Assembly: GCF_026342405.1 (NCBI RefSeq)
Contig: NZ_JAPEMU010000001.1
Span: 3,100,001-3,164,000, forward strand
Source: Kitasatospora sp. NBC_00240
Lineage (GTDB): Bacteria; Actinomycetota; Actinomycetes; Streptomycetales; Streptomycetaceae
DNA: 64,000 nt
Reading direction: 5' to 3'
Part shown: in pieces, positions 18,657 through 27,274 of the stretch
Layout of the letters: every line of letters starts with the position of its first letter
Numbering within the stretch: the first letter of the stretch is position 1
Program-made: the position numbers and the translations under genes
The notes under the pieces: model-generated
The model's input: only the letters and a program-made list of their open reading frames with translations
The model's database searches: none
Told to the model about the DNA's origin: nothing

Positions 18657-19094
18657 ATGATGTTCCGGGCGCTGCTGCGCTTCCTCGCCGTCTCGCCGTT
18701 CCTCGCCGCGGTCACCTCCACCTTCGGCTACGCGGGAGCCTGCTGGTCGTCCGGTTCGGGAACGAGCCGAAGCTCGCCGACGACCTGCAGCGGCACCCGG
18801 AGGCCTGGGTGGGCGGCCTGCTTGCCCTGCCCGCGGCGCTGCTGATCGCCCACTGGTACCGGCCACATCCCGCTGCCGACCGCCGGCTGGGACCGCCGCG
18901 CCACCCACGACAGCTGCCTGGACCTGCGGCTGCGGCAGCTGCCGCCCGGCAACTTCCGCCGGTACGCGGGCCCTTGTCCGCCCGAGGTGTGGGCCGAGGT
19001 CAGCAGCCGGACGCTGGGCCACGCCGCAGTCCCGCACCGGGCGGACGCGGGGACGGCGGCCGCACCCCCGCAGGCCGGCCCGGGGCGCGGCTGA
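18657..19094 (+). pseudogene. decayed small membrane-protein gene with two compensating frameshifts
   Basis: Three adjoining stretches show strong third-position GC and sensible protein: frame 1 MMFRALLRFLAVSPFL to FGYAG (18657-18737), frame 2 SLLVVRFGNEPKLADD to LLIAHWYR (about 18738-18860), then frame 1 again HIPLPTAGWDRRATHD to the stop at 19092. A one-base loss near 18738 and a one-base gain near 18860 would restore one 145-aa frame; as it stands, the original frame hits TGA at 18843. No family recognised. It could be true decay or paired sequence errors. Confidence 0.5.
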
Positions 19095-19142
19095 CGGGGG
19101 GGGTACGGCCGCCGCAGCGGCGCAGGGGGTACGGCTGACGCG

Positions 19143-19182
19143 GGGGCTCAGGGGCTCAGGGGCTCAGGGGCTCAGGGGCTCA
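19143..19182. repeat. five tandem copies of GGGGCTCA
   Basis: Perfect 8-base repeat, five copies, running up to and slightly into the 3' end of the minus-strand VOC gene whose stop is at 19180-19182. Probably slippage-prone; no function is evident. Confidence 0.9.
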
Positions 19183-19626
19183 GGGCCGGGCGTACGTCCG
19201 AGTGATGATCTCCATGTTGTGGCCGTCCGGATCGGCGAAGTAGGCACCCCGACCGCCGAAGAGGTGGTTGACCTGGCCGGGCCCGGTGTGGTTCGGGTTG
19301 GCGTAGTAGGTGACCCGGAGCGCCTCCAACCGCGCGATCATGGCGTCGAAGCCGTCCTCCGGCACCAGGAAGGCGTAGTGCTGCGACTGGATCGGCTGGT
19401 CGCGCTGCTGGTAGTAGTCGAGCGTCACGCCGTTGCCCAGGTCGACGGGCAGGAACGGCCCGAACGGGGCACCCACCGCCAGCCCCAGGACCTCCGCGAG
19501 GAACTCGGCCGACACCTGCCGGTCGGTCGCGTGGACGACGGTGTGGTCGAGCCGGACGGCCGCGGCGGGCGGCGTGTGCGGGTGCTGCGGGTACTGGTCC
19601 TGCTGGTCCTGCTGGTCCTGCGACAT
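19180..19626 (-). CDS. VOC-family (glyoxalase-like) protein
   Basis: 148 aa from ATG 19626 (GGAGAG upstream). N-terminal 15 residues are Gln/Asp-rich with a DQQ triplet repeat. One vicinal-oxygen-chelate unit follows: VRLDHTVVHATDRQ (first metal His), FLAEVLGLAVG, HYAFLVPEDGFDAMI and GRGAYFADPDGHNMEI (C-terminal metal ligand region). The substrate cannot be assigned; antibiotic-resistance, dioxygenase and lyase members share this fold. Its stop lies in the 8-base repeat array. Confidence 0.85.
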   Translation of the reverse strand: MSQDQQDQQDQYPQHPHTPPAAAVRLDHTVVHATDRQVSAEFLAEVLGLAVGAPFGPFLPVDLGNGVTLDYYQQRDQPIQSQHYAFLVPEDGFDAMIARLEALRVTYYANPNHTGPGQVNHLFGGRGAYFADPDGHNMEIITRTYARP

Positions 19627-19849
19627 GGGCGGGCTCTCTCCGGTCCGGGTTCCGTTGCTGGCCAGGCGCCACGCGGGCGCCTGCGAGGAAGACACGAAGA
19701 GGACAGGGCGGGGCTCGGGCCCGCCCCTGGCTCATGCCGGGGCCGGGCGCCCCACTCGTGCATGGCCCATGGCCGACCCGGCAGTCACGGGGACGACCCT
19801 AACTCCCGCCCCGGGCCGGGGCAACGCCGATCCGCTCGCCCCGGCCGGC

Positions 19850-20287
19850 TCAGAAGGCCACCCGCACCGAGTCGTCCACCCGGCCGACCGCCTCCTGCTG
19901 GAACGCCGCGTCGTAGCGCCGCCGGATCTCCTCGATCTTCACGTCCGAGGACCGCGCCGCCCCCCGCGGGTACAACAGGACGACGTGGTAGGAACGTTCA
20001 CGCTCGATCACCCCGAACCGGTCCCGGTACTGCCCCCGGCCCTCCTCGACCGTCAGCCCCTCCGGGAAGCGCGAGGTCACCTCCGCGTCCAGGAACGCCT
20101 CGAACTCCTGCGCGGTGACGGCCGCCCCGCCGTCCGGCCGCTCGGTGCCGAAGAACAGCTCGGTCCGGGTGTAGGCGTCCCGCGGCCCGACCGGTACGTC
20201 CGCCGCCCCGGCCACGGGGGCGACGGCGGCGCCGGTGGCGAGCAGGGCGGCCCCGGCGAGGAGGCCCGTCCAGATCTTGGTCTGCAT
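19850..20287 (-). CDS. secreted DUF3574 protein
   Basis: 145 aa from ATG 20287 (MQTKIWTGLLAGAALL). Sec-type signal peptide of about 30 residues ending near AVAPVAGAAD, then a small alpha/beta domain with YTRTELFFGTERPDGG, FEAFLDAEVTSRFPEG and RSYHVVLLYPRG, which I recognise as DUF3574. Exported; function unknown. It is divergent from the 115-aa gene at 20403. Confidence 0.8.
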   Translation of the reverse strand: MQTKIWTGLLAGAALLATGAAVAPVAGAADVPVGPRDAYTRTELFFGTERPDGGAAVTAQEFEAFLDAEVTSRFPEGLTVEEGRGQYRDRFGVIERERSYHVVLLYPRGAARSSDVKIEEIRRRYDAAFQQEAVGRVDDSVRVAF

Positions 20288-20402
20288 ACCCGCCCCAACT
20301 CCCCCGGCGCCCGGCACGACACGGGCCGGCCGCCGTCCGGGTGACGGACCGGCGAGCCCGGGTCACGCCCGGCGGACGCCTACGGGTGGCATCCTTCAGA
20401 TC

Positions 20403-20750
20403 ATGGAACAGGGCGAGGTACTGAAGCGCGTCATCGGCATTCTCACCCAGGCGGGAGAGTGGCTGCACGAGCCGGACGGCGTCCCGGAGGATGCTACGGA
20501 GGAGGGTCCGGGCGTCGTGATGCAGCTGCTCAACGACGTGATGCCGCAGGTGATCATCCCCGCCGACGCCACCGCCGAGGAGATCAGCACGATCCTGAGC
20601 GAGGAGCTGGGCGGTCGGATCATGCAGCTCACCACCGCCTTCGCCATCGCCTTCTGGGAGCTGGCCGAGGTGCACGACAGTGGACGCACCGACGTCACCG
20701 CCCTCGACGTCCTGCAGGAGCTGGCACTCCGCTCGGAGACCGACTCGTAG
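20403..20750 (+). CDS. conserved hypothetical protein, 115 aa
   Basis: Starts at ATG 20403 (MEQGEVLKRVIGILT). Predicted soluble, acidic and alpha-helical with a hydrophobic central helix (GRIMQLTTAFAIAFWE). No domain recognised. The strong third-position GC and divergence from a separate promoter region support a real gene. Confidence 0.7.
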   Translation: MEQGEVLKRVIGILTQAGEWLHEPDGVPEDATEEGPGVVMQLLNDVMPQVIIPADATAEEISTILSEELGGRIMQLTTAFAIAFWELAEVHDSGRTDVTALDVLQELALRSETDS

Positions 20751-20833
20751 CCGGACCCTCCGATGTCCTCGCTCTCGGCCCACCCTCCCCCCTGCGCGAA
20801 CAACCCGCGCGCCTGCTGGCATGATCAGCGGCT

Positions 20834-22150
20834 ATGCCCACCAGCCACACCTCGGCTCCCCCCGAGCCCTCCGTCTGTCCTGCCTGTTCCGCCGGCCTCA
20901 CCACCGATGTGCGGTACCCGGCCTGGTGCCCGGGCTGCGAGTGGAACCTGTCGCCGGTGGTGGTGCCCGCCACCGACCTGTCCGAGTCGCAGCGGCAGGC
21001 GGCGGCGCGTGAGTGGGAGGCCCAGGCCGACCGGCTGGCGCTCGCGCGGCAACGGGCGGAGCAGGTGTACGGCGCGGTGGCCGCGGGTGCCGGGCCGCGG
21101 GAGGACCGGACCTGGATCGCGGCGATGGTCATGGCCGCGATCGTGCACCTGGTGACGGCGGGTCTGCTGGTCGGCTCGGTGGCGCTGCAGTTCGTCGACA
21201 GCTGGCCGCTGCGGGTGGCCGGTTGGCTCGGGCTCGCCTTCGCCTTCTTCCTGCGCCCCCGGTTCGCCGGCATCCCGGACAGCGGCAGCGTGCTCCGCCG
21301 GACGGACGCGCCCGCGCTGTACGCGCTGGCCGACCGGGTGGCGGCCGCCGTGGGCTCCCGGCCGGTCGACATGATCCGGGTGACGGACGAGTTCAACGCC
21401 TCCTTCAACCGGGTCGGCCTGCGCCGGCGCAGCGTGCTCACGCTCGGGCTGCCGCTCTGGGAGCCGCTCGGCGACGGGCAACGCCTCGCCCTGCTCGCGC
21501 ACGAGCTCGGCCACGACGTCAACGGTGACCACCGCAGCGGGTGGTGGCTCGGGTCGGCGATCACCACCCTGACCCAGTGGTGGTACGTCACCGAGCCGGC
21601 GGGCCGGGAGGAACATGGCGGCGTGCTGGCGAGTCTGGTCGAGGTGGTCGCCAACCTGGCGATGGCGGGCGTCAACTGGCTCATCGGGCTGCTGCTCGGC
21701 GTGCTGGAGCGGCTCAGCAGCCGGTCCGGCCAGGGCGCCGAGTACCGCGCCGACGCGATCGCCGCCCGGATCGCCTCCACGTCCGAGACCGAGCGGCTGC
21801 TGCGGACGTTGCTGCTCTCCGGCAGCGCCGCGACGGTGCGGGCGCGGCTGCGAAGCCTCTCCGGGGTGCGGCGGTCCAGCCACTCGGCCGGGGTCGCCGG
21901 GTTCTGGGCGTCGTTCACCGCCGAGCTGGCCGCCGTGCCGGCGCACGAGACGGAGCGGCTGCTCAGGCTGTCCGTCCGGGAGTTGAGCAGCGTCGACAGC
22001 ACGCATCCGCCGACCTACCTGCGGATCAGGATGCTCGGCCACCGGCCCGTCCCGGCGCCGGCGCTGGTCGTCGCCCCGGAGGAGGCCGCGGCGATCGAGG
22101 CGGAGCTGGCGCCGCTGCGCCTGCGGATCGCCCGCGAGTTGCTCGCCTGA
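20834..22150 (+). CDS. M48-family membrane metallopeptidase with N-terminal zinc ribbon
   Basis: 438 aa. Residues 15-37 form a C-x2-C...C-x2-C zinc ribbon (VCPACSAGL, WCPGCEWNL). Two hydrophobic helices at about 95-145 anchor the protein, and the active site is H223-E-L-G-H227 in LLAHELGHDVNGDH with the downstream Glu region GAEYRADAIAAR. M48 (HtpX/Ste24-like) enzymes degrade or process membrane proteins. A further hydrophobic stretch lies at about 270-295. Start ATG 20834. The N-terminal zinc ribbon is an added module compared with plain HtpX. Confidence 0.85.
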   Translation: MPTSHTSAPPEPSVCPACSAGLTTDVRYPAWCPGCEWNLSPVVVPATDLSESQRQAAAREWEAQADRLALARQRAEQVYGAVAAGAGPREDRTWIAAMVMAAIVHLVTAGLLVGSVALQFVDSWPLRVAGWLGLAFAFFLRPRFAGIPDSGSVLRRTDAPALYALADRVAAAVGSRPVDMIRVTDEFNASFNRVGLRRRSVLTLGLPLWEPLGDGQRLALLAHELGHDVNGDHRSGWWLGSAITTLTQWWYVTEPAGREEHGGVLASLVEVVANLAMAGVNWLIGLLLGVLERLSSRSGQGAEYRADAIAARIASTSETERLLRTLLLSGSAATVRARLRSLSGVRRSSHSAGVAGFWASFTAELAAVPAHETERLLRLSVRELSSVDSTHPPTYLRIRMLGHRPVPAPALVVAPEEAAAIEAELAPLRLRIARELLA

Positions 22151-22206
22151 ACCCGGGTTCCCGCCCCGGCCCGGCGGATAGTCTTCCGGCGGGAGAGGGG
22201 GCCCGC

Positions 22207-22320
22207 ATGAGCGAAGTCGGCTGGTACGGCGCGGAGGTGACCTGCGGCGGCGACCGCGCGGCGGGGCCCGGCCGGCCTCGGGGGTGCGGGCGCCCGCCCG
22301 GGTGGGCGGCCGCCGGGTGA
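22207..22320 (+). CDS. possible 37-codon upstream ORF coupled to the NUDIX gene
   Basis: ATG 22207 follows GAGAGGGGGCCCGC and encodes MSEVGWYGAEVTCGG and a Gly/Pro/Arg-rich tail; its TGA overlaps a GTG of the NUDIX frame (GTGA, 22317-22320). Third-position GC is high over the first 25 codons. It may be a coupling leader, a remnant, or a non-coding open frame. Confidence 0.3.
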   Translation: MSEVGWYGAEVTCGGDRAAGPGRPRGCGRPPGWAAAG

Positions 22321-22778
22321 CCGGGGAGCCGGAGCCGATCGCCCGGGCGCTGCTCGCCGCCGGGGTGCTGTTCTTCGACCCGGACGGCCTGGTCCTGCTG
22401 GTGAAGCCGAAGTACAAGGACGGCTGGGAGGTGCCGGGCGGCCATCTGCTGCCCGGGGAGTCGCCGTCGGCGGCCGCGGTGCGCGAGGTGGCGGAGGAGC
22501 TTGGGGTGACGACCCGGCTCGGGCCGCTGCTGGTGGTGGACTGGGCCCCGATGGGCCCCGAGGACCGGGTGCTCTTCCTCTTCGACGGGGGTGTGCCCGA
22601 CCGGGAGTGGCGCGAGCGGCTGGCACCGGACGGCGTGGAGATCGGCGAGGCCGCGTTCCATCCGCCCTCCCGGCTGGAGGAGTTGCTGCCGGCCCGGCTG
22701 GCCCGGCGGGTCCGGGCCGCGATCGCGGCCCGGACGGCGGGGCGTACGGACCACCTGGAGCCCGGCGTCAGGAGCTGA
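22317..22778 (+). CDS. NUDIX hydrolase
   Basis: About 153 aa. Complete Nudix box GGHLLPGE-x7-REVAEELGV (G-x5-E-x7-RE-x2-EE-x-G) coordinates Mg2+ for hydrolysis of a nucleoside-diphosphate-linked substrate, which cannot be named. Preceded by VLFFDPDGLVLLVKPKYKDGWEVPGG, resembling NTP/ADP-ribose-type members. The start is uncertain: GTG 22317 is favoured by its overlap with the upstream small ORF; GTG 22284 adds 11 residues. Confidence 0.85.
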   Translation: MTGEPEPIARALLAAGVLFFDPDGLVLLVKPKYKDGWEVPGGHLLPGESPSAAAVREVAEELGVTTRLGPLLVVDWAPMGPEDRVLFLFDGGVPDREWRERLAPDGVEIGEAAFHPPSRLEELLPARLARRVRAAIAARTAGRTDHLEPGVRS

Positions 22779-22822
22779 GCCCCTGACGCCGGGCGGCGAG
22801 GTGCTCGGCGGCTCCGGGGCGC

Positions 22823-24574
22823 TCAGTCGAAGTCCCGCCGGCGCAGGCCGGCCAGGCCGGCTGCGGCGAGGGCGGCGGCGAACACCGTGAGCAGGAGCAG
22901 GGGCCGGACCGCGAGGGCGTCGCCCGGCAGGTGCGGGAGGTGGGTGAACGGCGAGAGGTCGAGCACCCACGGGGCGGCCTGGACGACCGGGCCGATCCAG
23001 CCGATCAGAACGAAGAGGGTGAGGACGCCCCAGCCCGCCGCGCTCCACCGGGGCAGCAGTCCGTGGAGGAGCAGGGTGACGGCCGCCGTCAGCCAGACGG
23101 CGGGGAGTTGGACGAGGGCGGCGACGAGGAGCCTCCCGGTCGTGCCGGCGAGGTCGCCGGTGACGGTGCCCGCGGTGAGCCCGGCCGTCAGTCCGGCGAG
23201 CGCGAGCACGGCGGCGCTGCCGAGCAGCGGGAAGAGCAGGTGACCGCCGGCCCAGGCGAGCCGGGAGACGGCGGTGGCGAGGACGGGCTCGGCGCGGCCG
23301 CCGGTCTCCTCGGCGCGCAGCCGGAGCACGGCCTGGACCGCGTAGCCGGCGGCGACCATGCCGAGCAGGCCCATGATGCTGCCCAGGTAGGCGTCCAGGA
23401 TGCCGCGTGAGCCGCCCGTCCGGCGCAGCATGTCCGCCACGGAAGCGTTGTCCCCGGCCAGGGACGCGACGCCCTCGGCGACAGCGCCGAACACGGCGCC
23501 GGCCGCCGCCAGGCCGGCGCACCAGCCGTACAGGGTGCCGCTGTGCAGCCGTCGGGCGAGGGCGAAGTGCGTGCTCAGCGAGGGTGCGGCGACGGCCGGG
23601 CCGGGGCGCTGGGGGATCAGGCCGGCGCCGAGGTCGCGGCGGGCGACCAGTGCGTACGCGAGGCCCGCGAGTGCCAGGGCGGCGCCGAGCAGGACGGCGA
23701 GGATCCACCAGCGGTCCGCGGCGAACGGGCGCACCTGCCCGGCCCAGCCGATCGGGGAGAGCAGACCCGGCCGGCCGGGGCCGGCGGTGTCGGTGGCGTC
23801 GCCGGCCGCGCGCAGGACGAAGGCCAGGCCCAGGACGGCGCTCGCGGAGCCGGTGGCGGCGCGGGCGGTCTCGGCGAGCTGTGCGGTGACGGCGGCGACC
23901 GCTCCGAAGACCAGGCCGCAGCAGCCGGTGGCCAGGCCGAGGGCGAGGGAGCCGGCGAGCGGCTGCCCCAGGACGGCCAGCGCGGCCGTGATCAGGGCGG
24001 CGAGGAGCAGGTCGGCGAGGGCCACGGTGGCCAGGGCGGCGGTGAGCGGCGCGGGGCGGCCGACCGCGCCGGCGCCGATCAGTTCGAGGCGGCCGTCCTC
24101 CTCCTCGGCGCGGGTGTGGCGGACCACCAGCAGGATGCTCATCAGCCCGGCGAGCGTGGCGCCGAGGACGCCCATCCGCCAGGCGGTGAGCCCGCCGATG
24201 GTGCCGGCGTCGTGGAGCGGGCCGTAGAGGGCGCGCAGCGAGCCGTTCCCGGCGATGCCGGCGCCGAAGCTGCGGCGGGCCTGCTCGGTGGGGTAGAGCT
24301 TGTCGAAGGAGTAGGCGGTGGAGGCGACGGAGGCGGTGAGCAGGTAGACCCAGGCGGGGATCATCACGCGGTCACGGCGCAGCGCGAGGCGGAGCAGGGT
24401 GCCGGTACCGGCCAGGGCGTTCGCCGTCCGCTCCCCGGCCGTCCGTTTCCCGGTCGTCCGCTCCCCGGCCGGGCGGGCTTTGGCGGGGCGGCGTCCGGCG
24501 GGGGCGGTCGGGGCGGGGGCGGTCCGCTCGGGGGCGCTCTGTTCGGAGGCGCTCTGTTCGGGGAGGGGCTTCAC
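22823..24574 (-). CDS. ABC-2-type exporter, membrane subunit
   Basis: 583 aa. Residues 1-50 are low-complexity, with [18 protein letters not shown] repeats. About twelve membrane helices follow, in two halves of six, the layout of large actinobacterial exporters grouped with polyketide-antibiotic exporters. GTG start at 24574 overlaps the ATPase stop by 4 bases (GTGA), so the two are coupled. Substrate unknown; a drug or lipid is plausible. Confidence 0.85.
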   Translation of the reverse strand: MKPLPEQSASEQSAPERTAPAPTAPAGRRPAKARPAGERTTGKRTAGERTANALAGTGTLLRLALRRDRVMIPAWVYLLTASVASTAYSFDKLYPTEQARRSFGAGIAGNGSLRALYGPLHDAGTIGGLTAWRMGVLGATLAGLMSILLVVRHTRAEEEDGRLELIGAGAVGRPAPLTAALATVALADLLLAALITAALAVLGQPLAGSLALGLATGCCGLVFGAVAAVTAQLAETARAATGSASAVLGLAFVLRAAGDATDTAGPGRPGLLSPIGWAGQVRPFAADRWWILAVLLGAALALAGLAYALVARRDLGAGLIPQRPGPAVAAPSLSTHFALARRLHSGTLYGWCAGLAAAGAVFGAVAEGVASLAGDNASVADMLRRTGGSRGILDAYLGSIMGLLGMVAAGYAVQAVLRLRAEETGGRAEPVLATAVSRLAWAGGHLLFPLLGSAAVLALAGLTAGLTAGTVTGDLAGTTGRLLVAALVQLPAVWLTAAVTLLLHGLLPRWSAAGWGVLTLFVLIGWIGPVVQAAPWVLDLSPFTHLPHLPGDALAVRPLLLLTVFAAALAAAGLAGLRRRDFD

Positions 24575-25527
24575 CGGGTCACCGCCCCAGGGTCGCCGAG
24601 GTGTCGGGGGTCGTCCGGTTGCCCGGGGCCGTCGGGCCGCCCGGGCGGGCTCTGGTAGTGGCGGAGGAAGAGTTCCTCCAGGGTGGGCGGCCGGCTGGTG
24701 AGGGCGCGGACGCCGATACGGGTGAACTCGGCCAGCAGCGGACCGAGGTGTCCGGTCTCCACCTGGCAGCGGACCCGCGGGCCGTGGACGTCCAGGTCGT
24801 GGACGCCGGGCAGCCGGGACAGGTCACCGGGCTCGGCGGCGAGTTCGGCCTCGACGGCGGTGCGGGTGAGGTGGCGCAGCCCGGCCAGGGTGCCGGTCTC
24901 GACGGTACGGCCGGCCCGGATGATGCTCACCCGGTCACAGAGTGCCTCGACCTCGGACAGGATGTGGCTGGAGAGCAGCACCGTGCACCCGCGCCGTTTC
25001 GCCTCGCCGACGCAGTCGCGGAACACCTCCTCCATCAGCGGGTCGAGGCCCGAGGTGGGCTCGTCCAGGATCAGCAGTTCGACGTCGGAGGCGAACGCGG
25101 CGACCAGGGCGACCTTCTGGCGGTTGCCCTTGGAGTAGCTGCGGCCCTTCTTGGTCGGGTCGAGTTCGAAGCGGTCGAGGAGTTCGGCGCGCCGGGCGGT
25201 GTCGAGCCCGCCGCGCAGGGCGCCGAGCAGGTCGATGGCCTCGCCGCCGGAGAGGTTGCGCCAGAGGGTGACGTCGCCCGGCACGTAGGCGAGGCGGCGG
25301 TGCAGGGCGACGGCGTCCCGCCAGGGGTCGCCGCCGAGCAGCTCGGCCCGGCCGGCGTCGGTGCGCAGCAGGCCGAGCAGGGCGCGGATCGTGGTGGACT
25401 TCCCGGCGCCGTTGGGGCCGAGGAAGCCGTGCACCTCGCCGGTGGTGACGTCGAGGTCCAGTCCGTCGAGCGCGCGGGTCCGGCCGAAGGTCTTCACCAG
25501 ACCGGACACCTGGAGTGCGGTTGCCAT
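24571..25527 (-). CDS. ABC exporter ATP-binding protein
   Basis: 318 aa. Walker [11 protein letters not shown], signature [15 protein letters not shown] region, Walker [14 protein letters not shown] and the H-loop LLSSHILS. C-terminal ~80 residues are typical of ABC-2 exporter ATPases. It pairs with the overlapping membrane subunit. ATG 25527 lies 21 bases from a palindrome that should be the operator of the divergent MarR/GbsR gene. Confidence 0.92.
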   Translation of the reverse strand: MATALQVSGLVKTFGRTRALDGLDLDVTTGEVHGFLGPNGAGKSTTIRALLGLLRTDAGRAELLGGDPWRDAVALHRRLAYVPGDVTLWRNLSGGEAIDLLGALRGGLDTARRAELLDRFELDPTKKGRSYSKGNRQKVALVAAFASDVELLILDEPTSGLDPLMEEVFRDCVGEAKRRGCTVLLSSHILSEVEALCDRVSIIRAGRTVETGTLAGLRHLTRTAVEAELAAEPGDLSRLPGVHDLDVHGPRVRCQVETGHLGPLLAEFTRIGVRALTSRPPTLEELFLRHYQSPPGRPDGPGQPDDPRHLGDPGAVTR

Positions 25528-25547
25528 GCTTCCGAAGCTACGCTTGT

Positions 25548-25563
25548 TTCACAAATCTGTGAA
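25548..25563. promoter_or_regulatory. palindromic operator between exporter and MarR/GbsR gene
   Basis: TTCACA-AATC-TGTGAA is a perfect 6-4-6 inverted repeat in the 95-base divergent spacer. On the minus strand one arm reads TTCACA as a -35 element, 17 bases from TAGCTT as -10, so protein bound here would block the exporter promoter. Confidence 0.6.
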
Positions 25564-25622
25564 GTTAATGAATCGCATGGATCTCGGCGGGCCCGGAGCC
25601 GGCGGCGGGAGATGATGGCACG

Positions 25623-26138
25623 GTGATCACGGAGCAGGCGGGAGACGACGCGGTGGAGCGGGACACAGAGGCGGTCACCGCCTTCATCGAGCGGTTCGCC
25701 GGCGTACTGGGCGAGTCCGGCTTCCCCCGGATGCCCGCACGCATCTTCACCGCCCTGCTGGCCACCGACAACGGCAGGCTCACCGCCGCCGAACTCGCCG
25801 AGGGGCTGCAGATCAGCCCGGCCGCGGTGTCCGGCGCCGTGCGCTACCTGACGCAGGTCAACCTGGTCGGCCGCGAGCGCGAGGCCGGCTCCCGGCGCGA
25901 CCGCTACCGGCTGCACAACGACGTCTGGTACGAGGCGCTGGTCCGGCGCGACCAGATGCTGGTGCGCTGGGAGGACAGCCTGCGCGAGGGCGTCACGGCG
26001 CTCGGCCCGGACAGCCCGGCCGGGGCGCGGATGGCCGAGTCGCTGGCCTTCTTCGAGTTCGTGCGGGAGGAGCTCCCCGGCCTGCTGTCGCGCTGGCACG
26101 GCAAGCGCGCCGAACTGCGGGAGGCCGGCGGGCGGTAG
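25623..26138 (+). CDS. MarR/GbsR-family transcriptional regulator
   Basis: 171 aa. Winged helix-turn-helix at about residues 30-100 (ARIFTALLATDNGRL, AAELAEGLQISPAAVS, VRYLTQVNLVGRER, then a basic wing GSRRDRYRL), followed by a helical C-terminal dimerisation region. GTG start at 25623. Divergent from the ABC exporter operon with a shared palindrome in the spacer; most likely a local repressor responding to the exported compound. Confidence 0.88.
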   Translation: MITEQAGDDAVERDTEAVTAFIERFAGVLGESGFPRMPARIFTALLATDNGRLTAAELAEGLQISPAAVSGAVRYLTQVNLVGREREAGSRRDRYRLHNDVWYEALVRRDQMLVRWEDSLREGVTALGPDSPAGARMAESLAFFEFVREELPGLLSRWHGKRAELREAGGR

Positions 26139-26221
26139 CGCGCCCGACGGGTGAGCCACTGTCCCGGAACCCGCCCCGCCGGTGCGCCTGCCCACGCCGG
26201 GGCACTCCGGCCCCGGCGGCC

Positions 26222-27274
26222 TCAGCCCAGCACGGCCGGTGCCACCGCCGAGTCCAGCAGTCGGCCGGCCGTTCCGCTCCCGTCGGCGGGGACGGTCCAC
26301 AGGTCGGCGCCGAAGTCGCCGGGCAGGGCGTAGACCAGGGTGGAGGGGTCGGACCAGAGCGCCTGGTCGTCGATGCTGCGCTGCTCGGCGGTCGCGGTCT
26401 CCGTCATGGTGGCCAGGTCCAGCACGTAGAGCCGCCAGGGCGCGTCGGCGTCGGCACCGGCCACCCGTTTCTTGTACGCGATCCTGGTGCCGTCGGGCGA
26501 CAGGGACGGGCACTCGACGTTCTGGTGCAGGGTGGTGAGGGTCCGGGCGGCCAGGTCGCCGCGGACGAGGTAGGTCTGCCCGCCGGTCGCCAGCGTGGCG
26601 TAGAAGGTGCCGTCGTCGGCGAAGGTGACGCCCCAGATGTTGACGTCGTGTGCCTGGTAGGGGCGCCCGTCCTTGATCACCGCGAAGGTCTCCAGGTTGT
26701 CCTGCAGGCTCCAGTCGCGGGTGTCGACGATCGAGGTCCGGGTCGAGAAGTCGGTGCCCGCGTAGGAGTCCCCGCTGACGAAGACCGTCCAGGCCGCCAG
26801 GTGGCCGGAGGGCGAGACCCGGGCCCGGGTCGGGATGCCGGCCACCGGGAAGTGCCGCAGCTCCCGCATCCGGTCGTCCAGCACCACCGCCCGGTAGGTG
26901 TCCTGCAGGGCGCCGCGCTCGGCCTGCAGGCAGATCCCGGTGCCGGCGGCGGCGTGGAAGCGCAGGCACTGCAGGCCGGAGGCGGTGCGGACGCCGCCGG
27001 GATCGTCCAGCGGGACGCTGACCACCTCGTCGTGGTGCGGCCCCCAGGCCATGTTCCGGAAGACCAGCTGCCGGGCGCCGGCCTGCGCGTGCAGCTCGAT
27101 CCGGCCGGGGACCACCGACGGGCCGCCGGGCTGCGCCTGGTCGCGGCGGCCGGACCGGTCGGCCGCGTACAACACCGAGCCGGTGCCGACCGCGCCGAGC
27201 ACCAGGACGGCCACCAGCAGGACCACCACCCGGCTGGTCAGGGGGCCGCGGCGCGGCGGCTGGGGATCGGTCAC
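26222..27274 (-). CDS. membrane-anchored TolB-like beta-propeller protein
   Basis: 350 aa. Short cytosolic N-terminus, one transmembrane helix (about 14-36, VVVLLVAVLVLGAVG), then an extracytoplasmic domain with TolB/WD40-like repeats (ARVSPSGHLAAWT, WGVTFADDGTFYATL, CPSLSPDGTRIAYKK, ALWSDPSTLVYAL). No catalytic motif. GTG start overlaps the stop of the MFS gene by 4 bases. Probably last gene of the operon 29477 to 26222. Confidence 0.78.
   Translation of the reverse strand: MTDPQPPRRGPLTSRVVVLLVAVLVLGAVGTGSVLYAADRSGRRDQAQPGGPSVVPGRIELHAQAGARQLVFRNMAWGPHHDEVVSVPLDDPGGVRTASGLQCLRFHAAAGTGICLQAERGALQDTYRAVVLDDRMRELRHFPVAGIPTRARVSPSGHLAAWTVFVSGDSYAGTDFSTRTSIVDTRDWSLQDNLETFAVIKDGRPYQAHDVNIWGVTFADDGTFYATLATGGQTYLVRGDLAARTLTTLHQNVECPSLSPDGTRIAYKKRVAGADADAPWRLYVLDLATMTETATAEQRSIDDQALWSDPSTLVYALPGDFGADLWTVPADGSGTAGRLLDSAVAPAVLG

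Noticed and set aside
18510..19037. A 175-codon minus-strand frame over the decayed gene at 18.7 kb.
   Set aside because: Low-complexity Arg/Gly/Ala translation with poor third-position bias; the plus-strand segments fit coding DNA far better.
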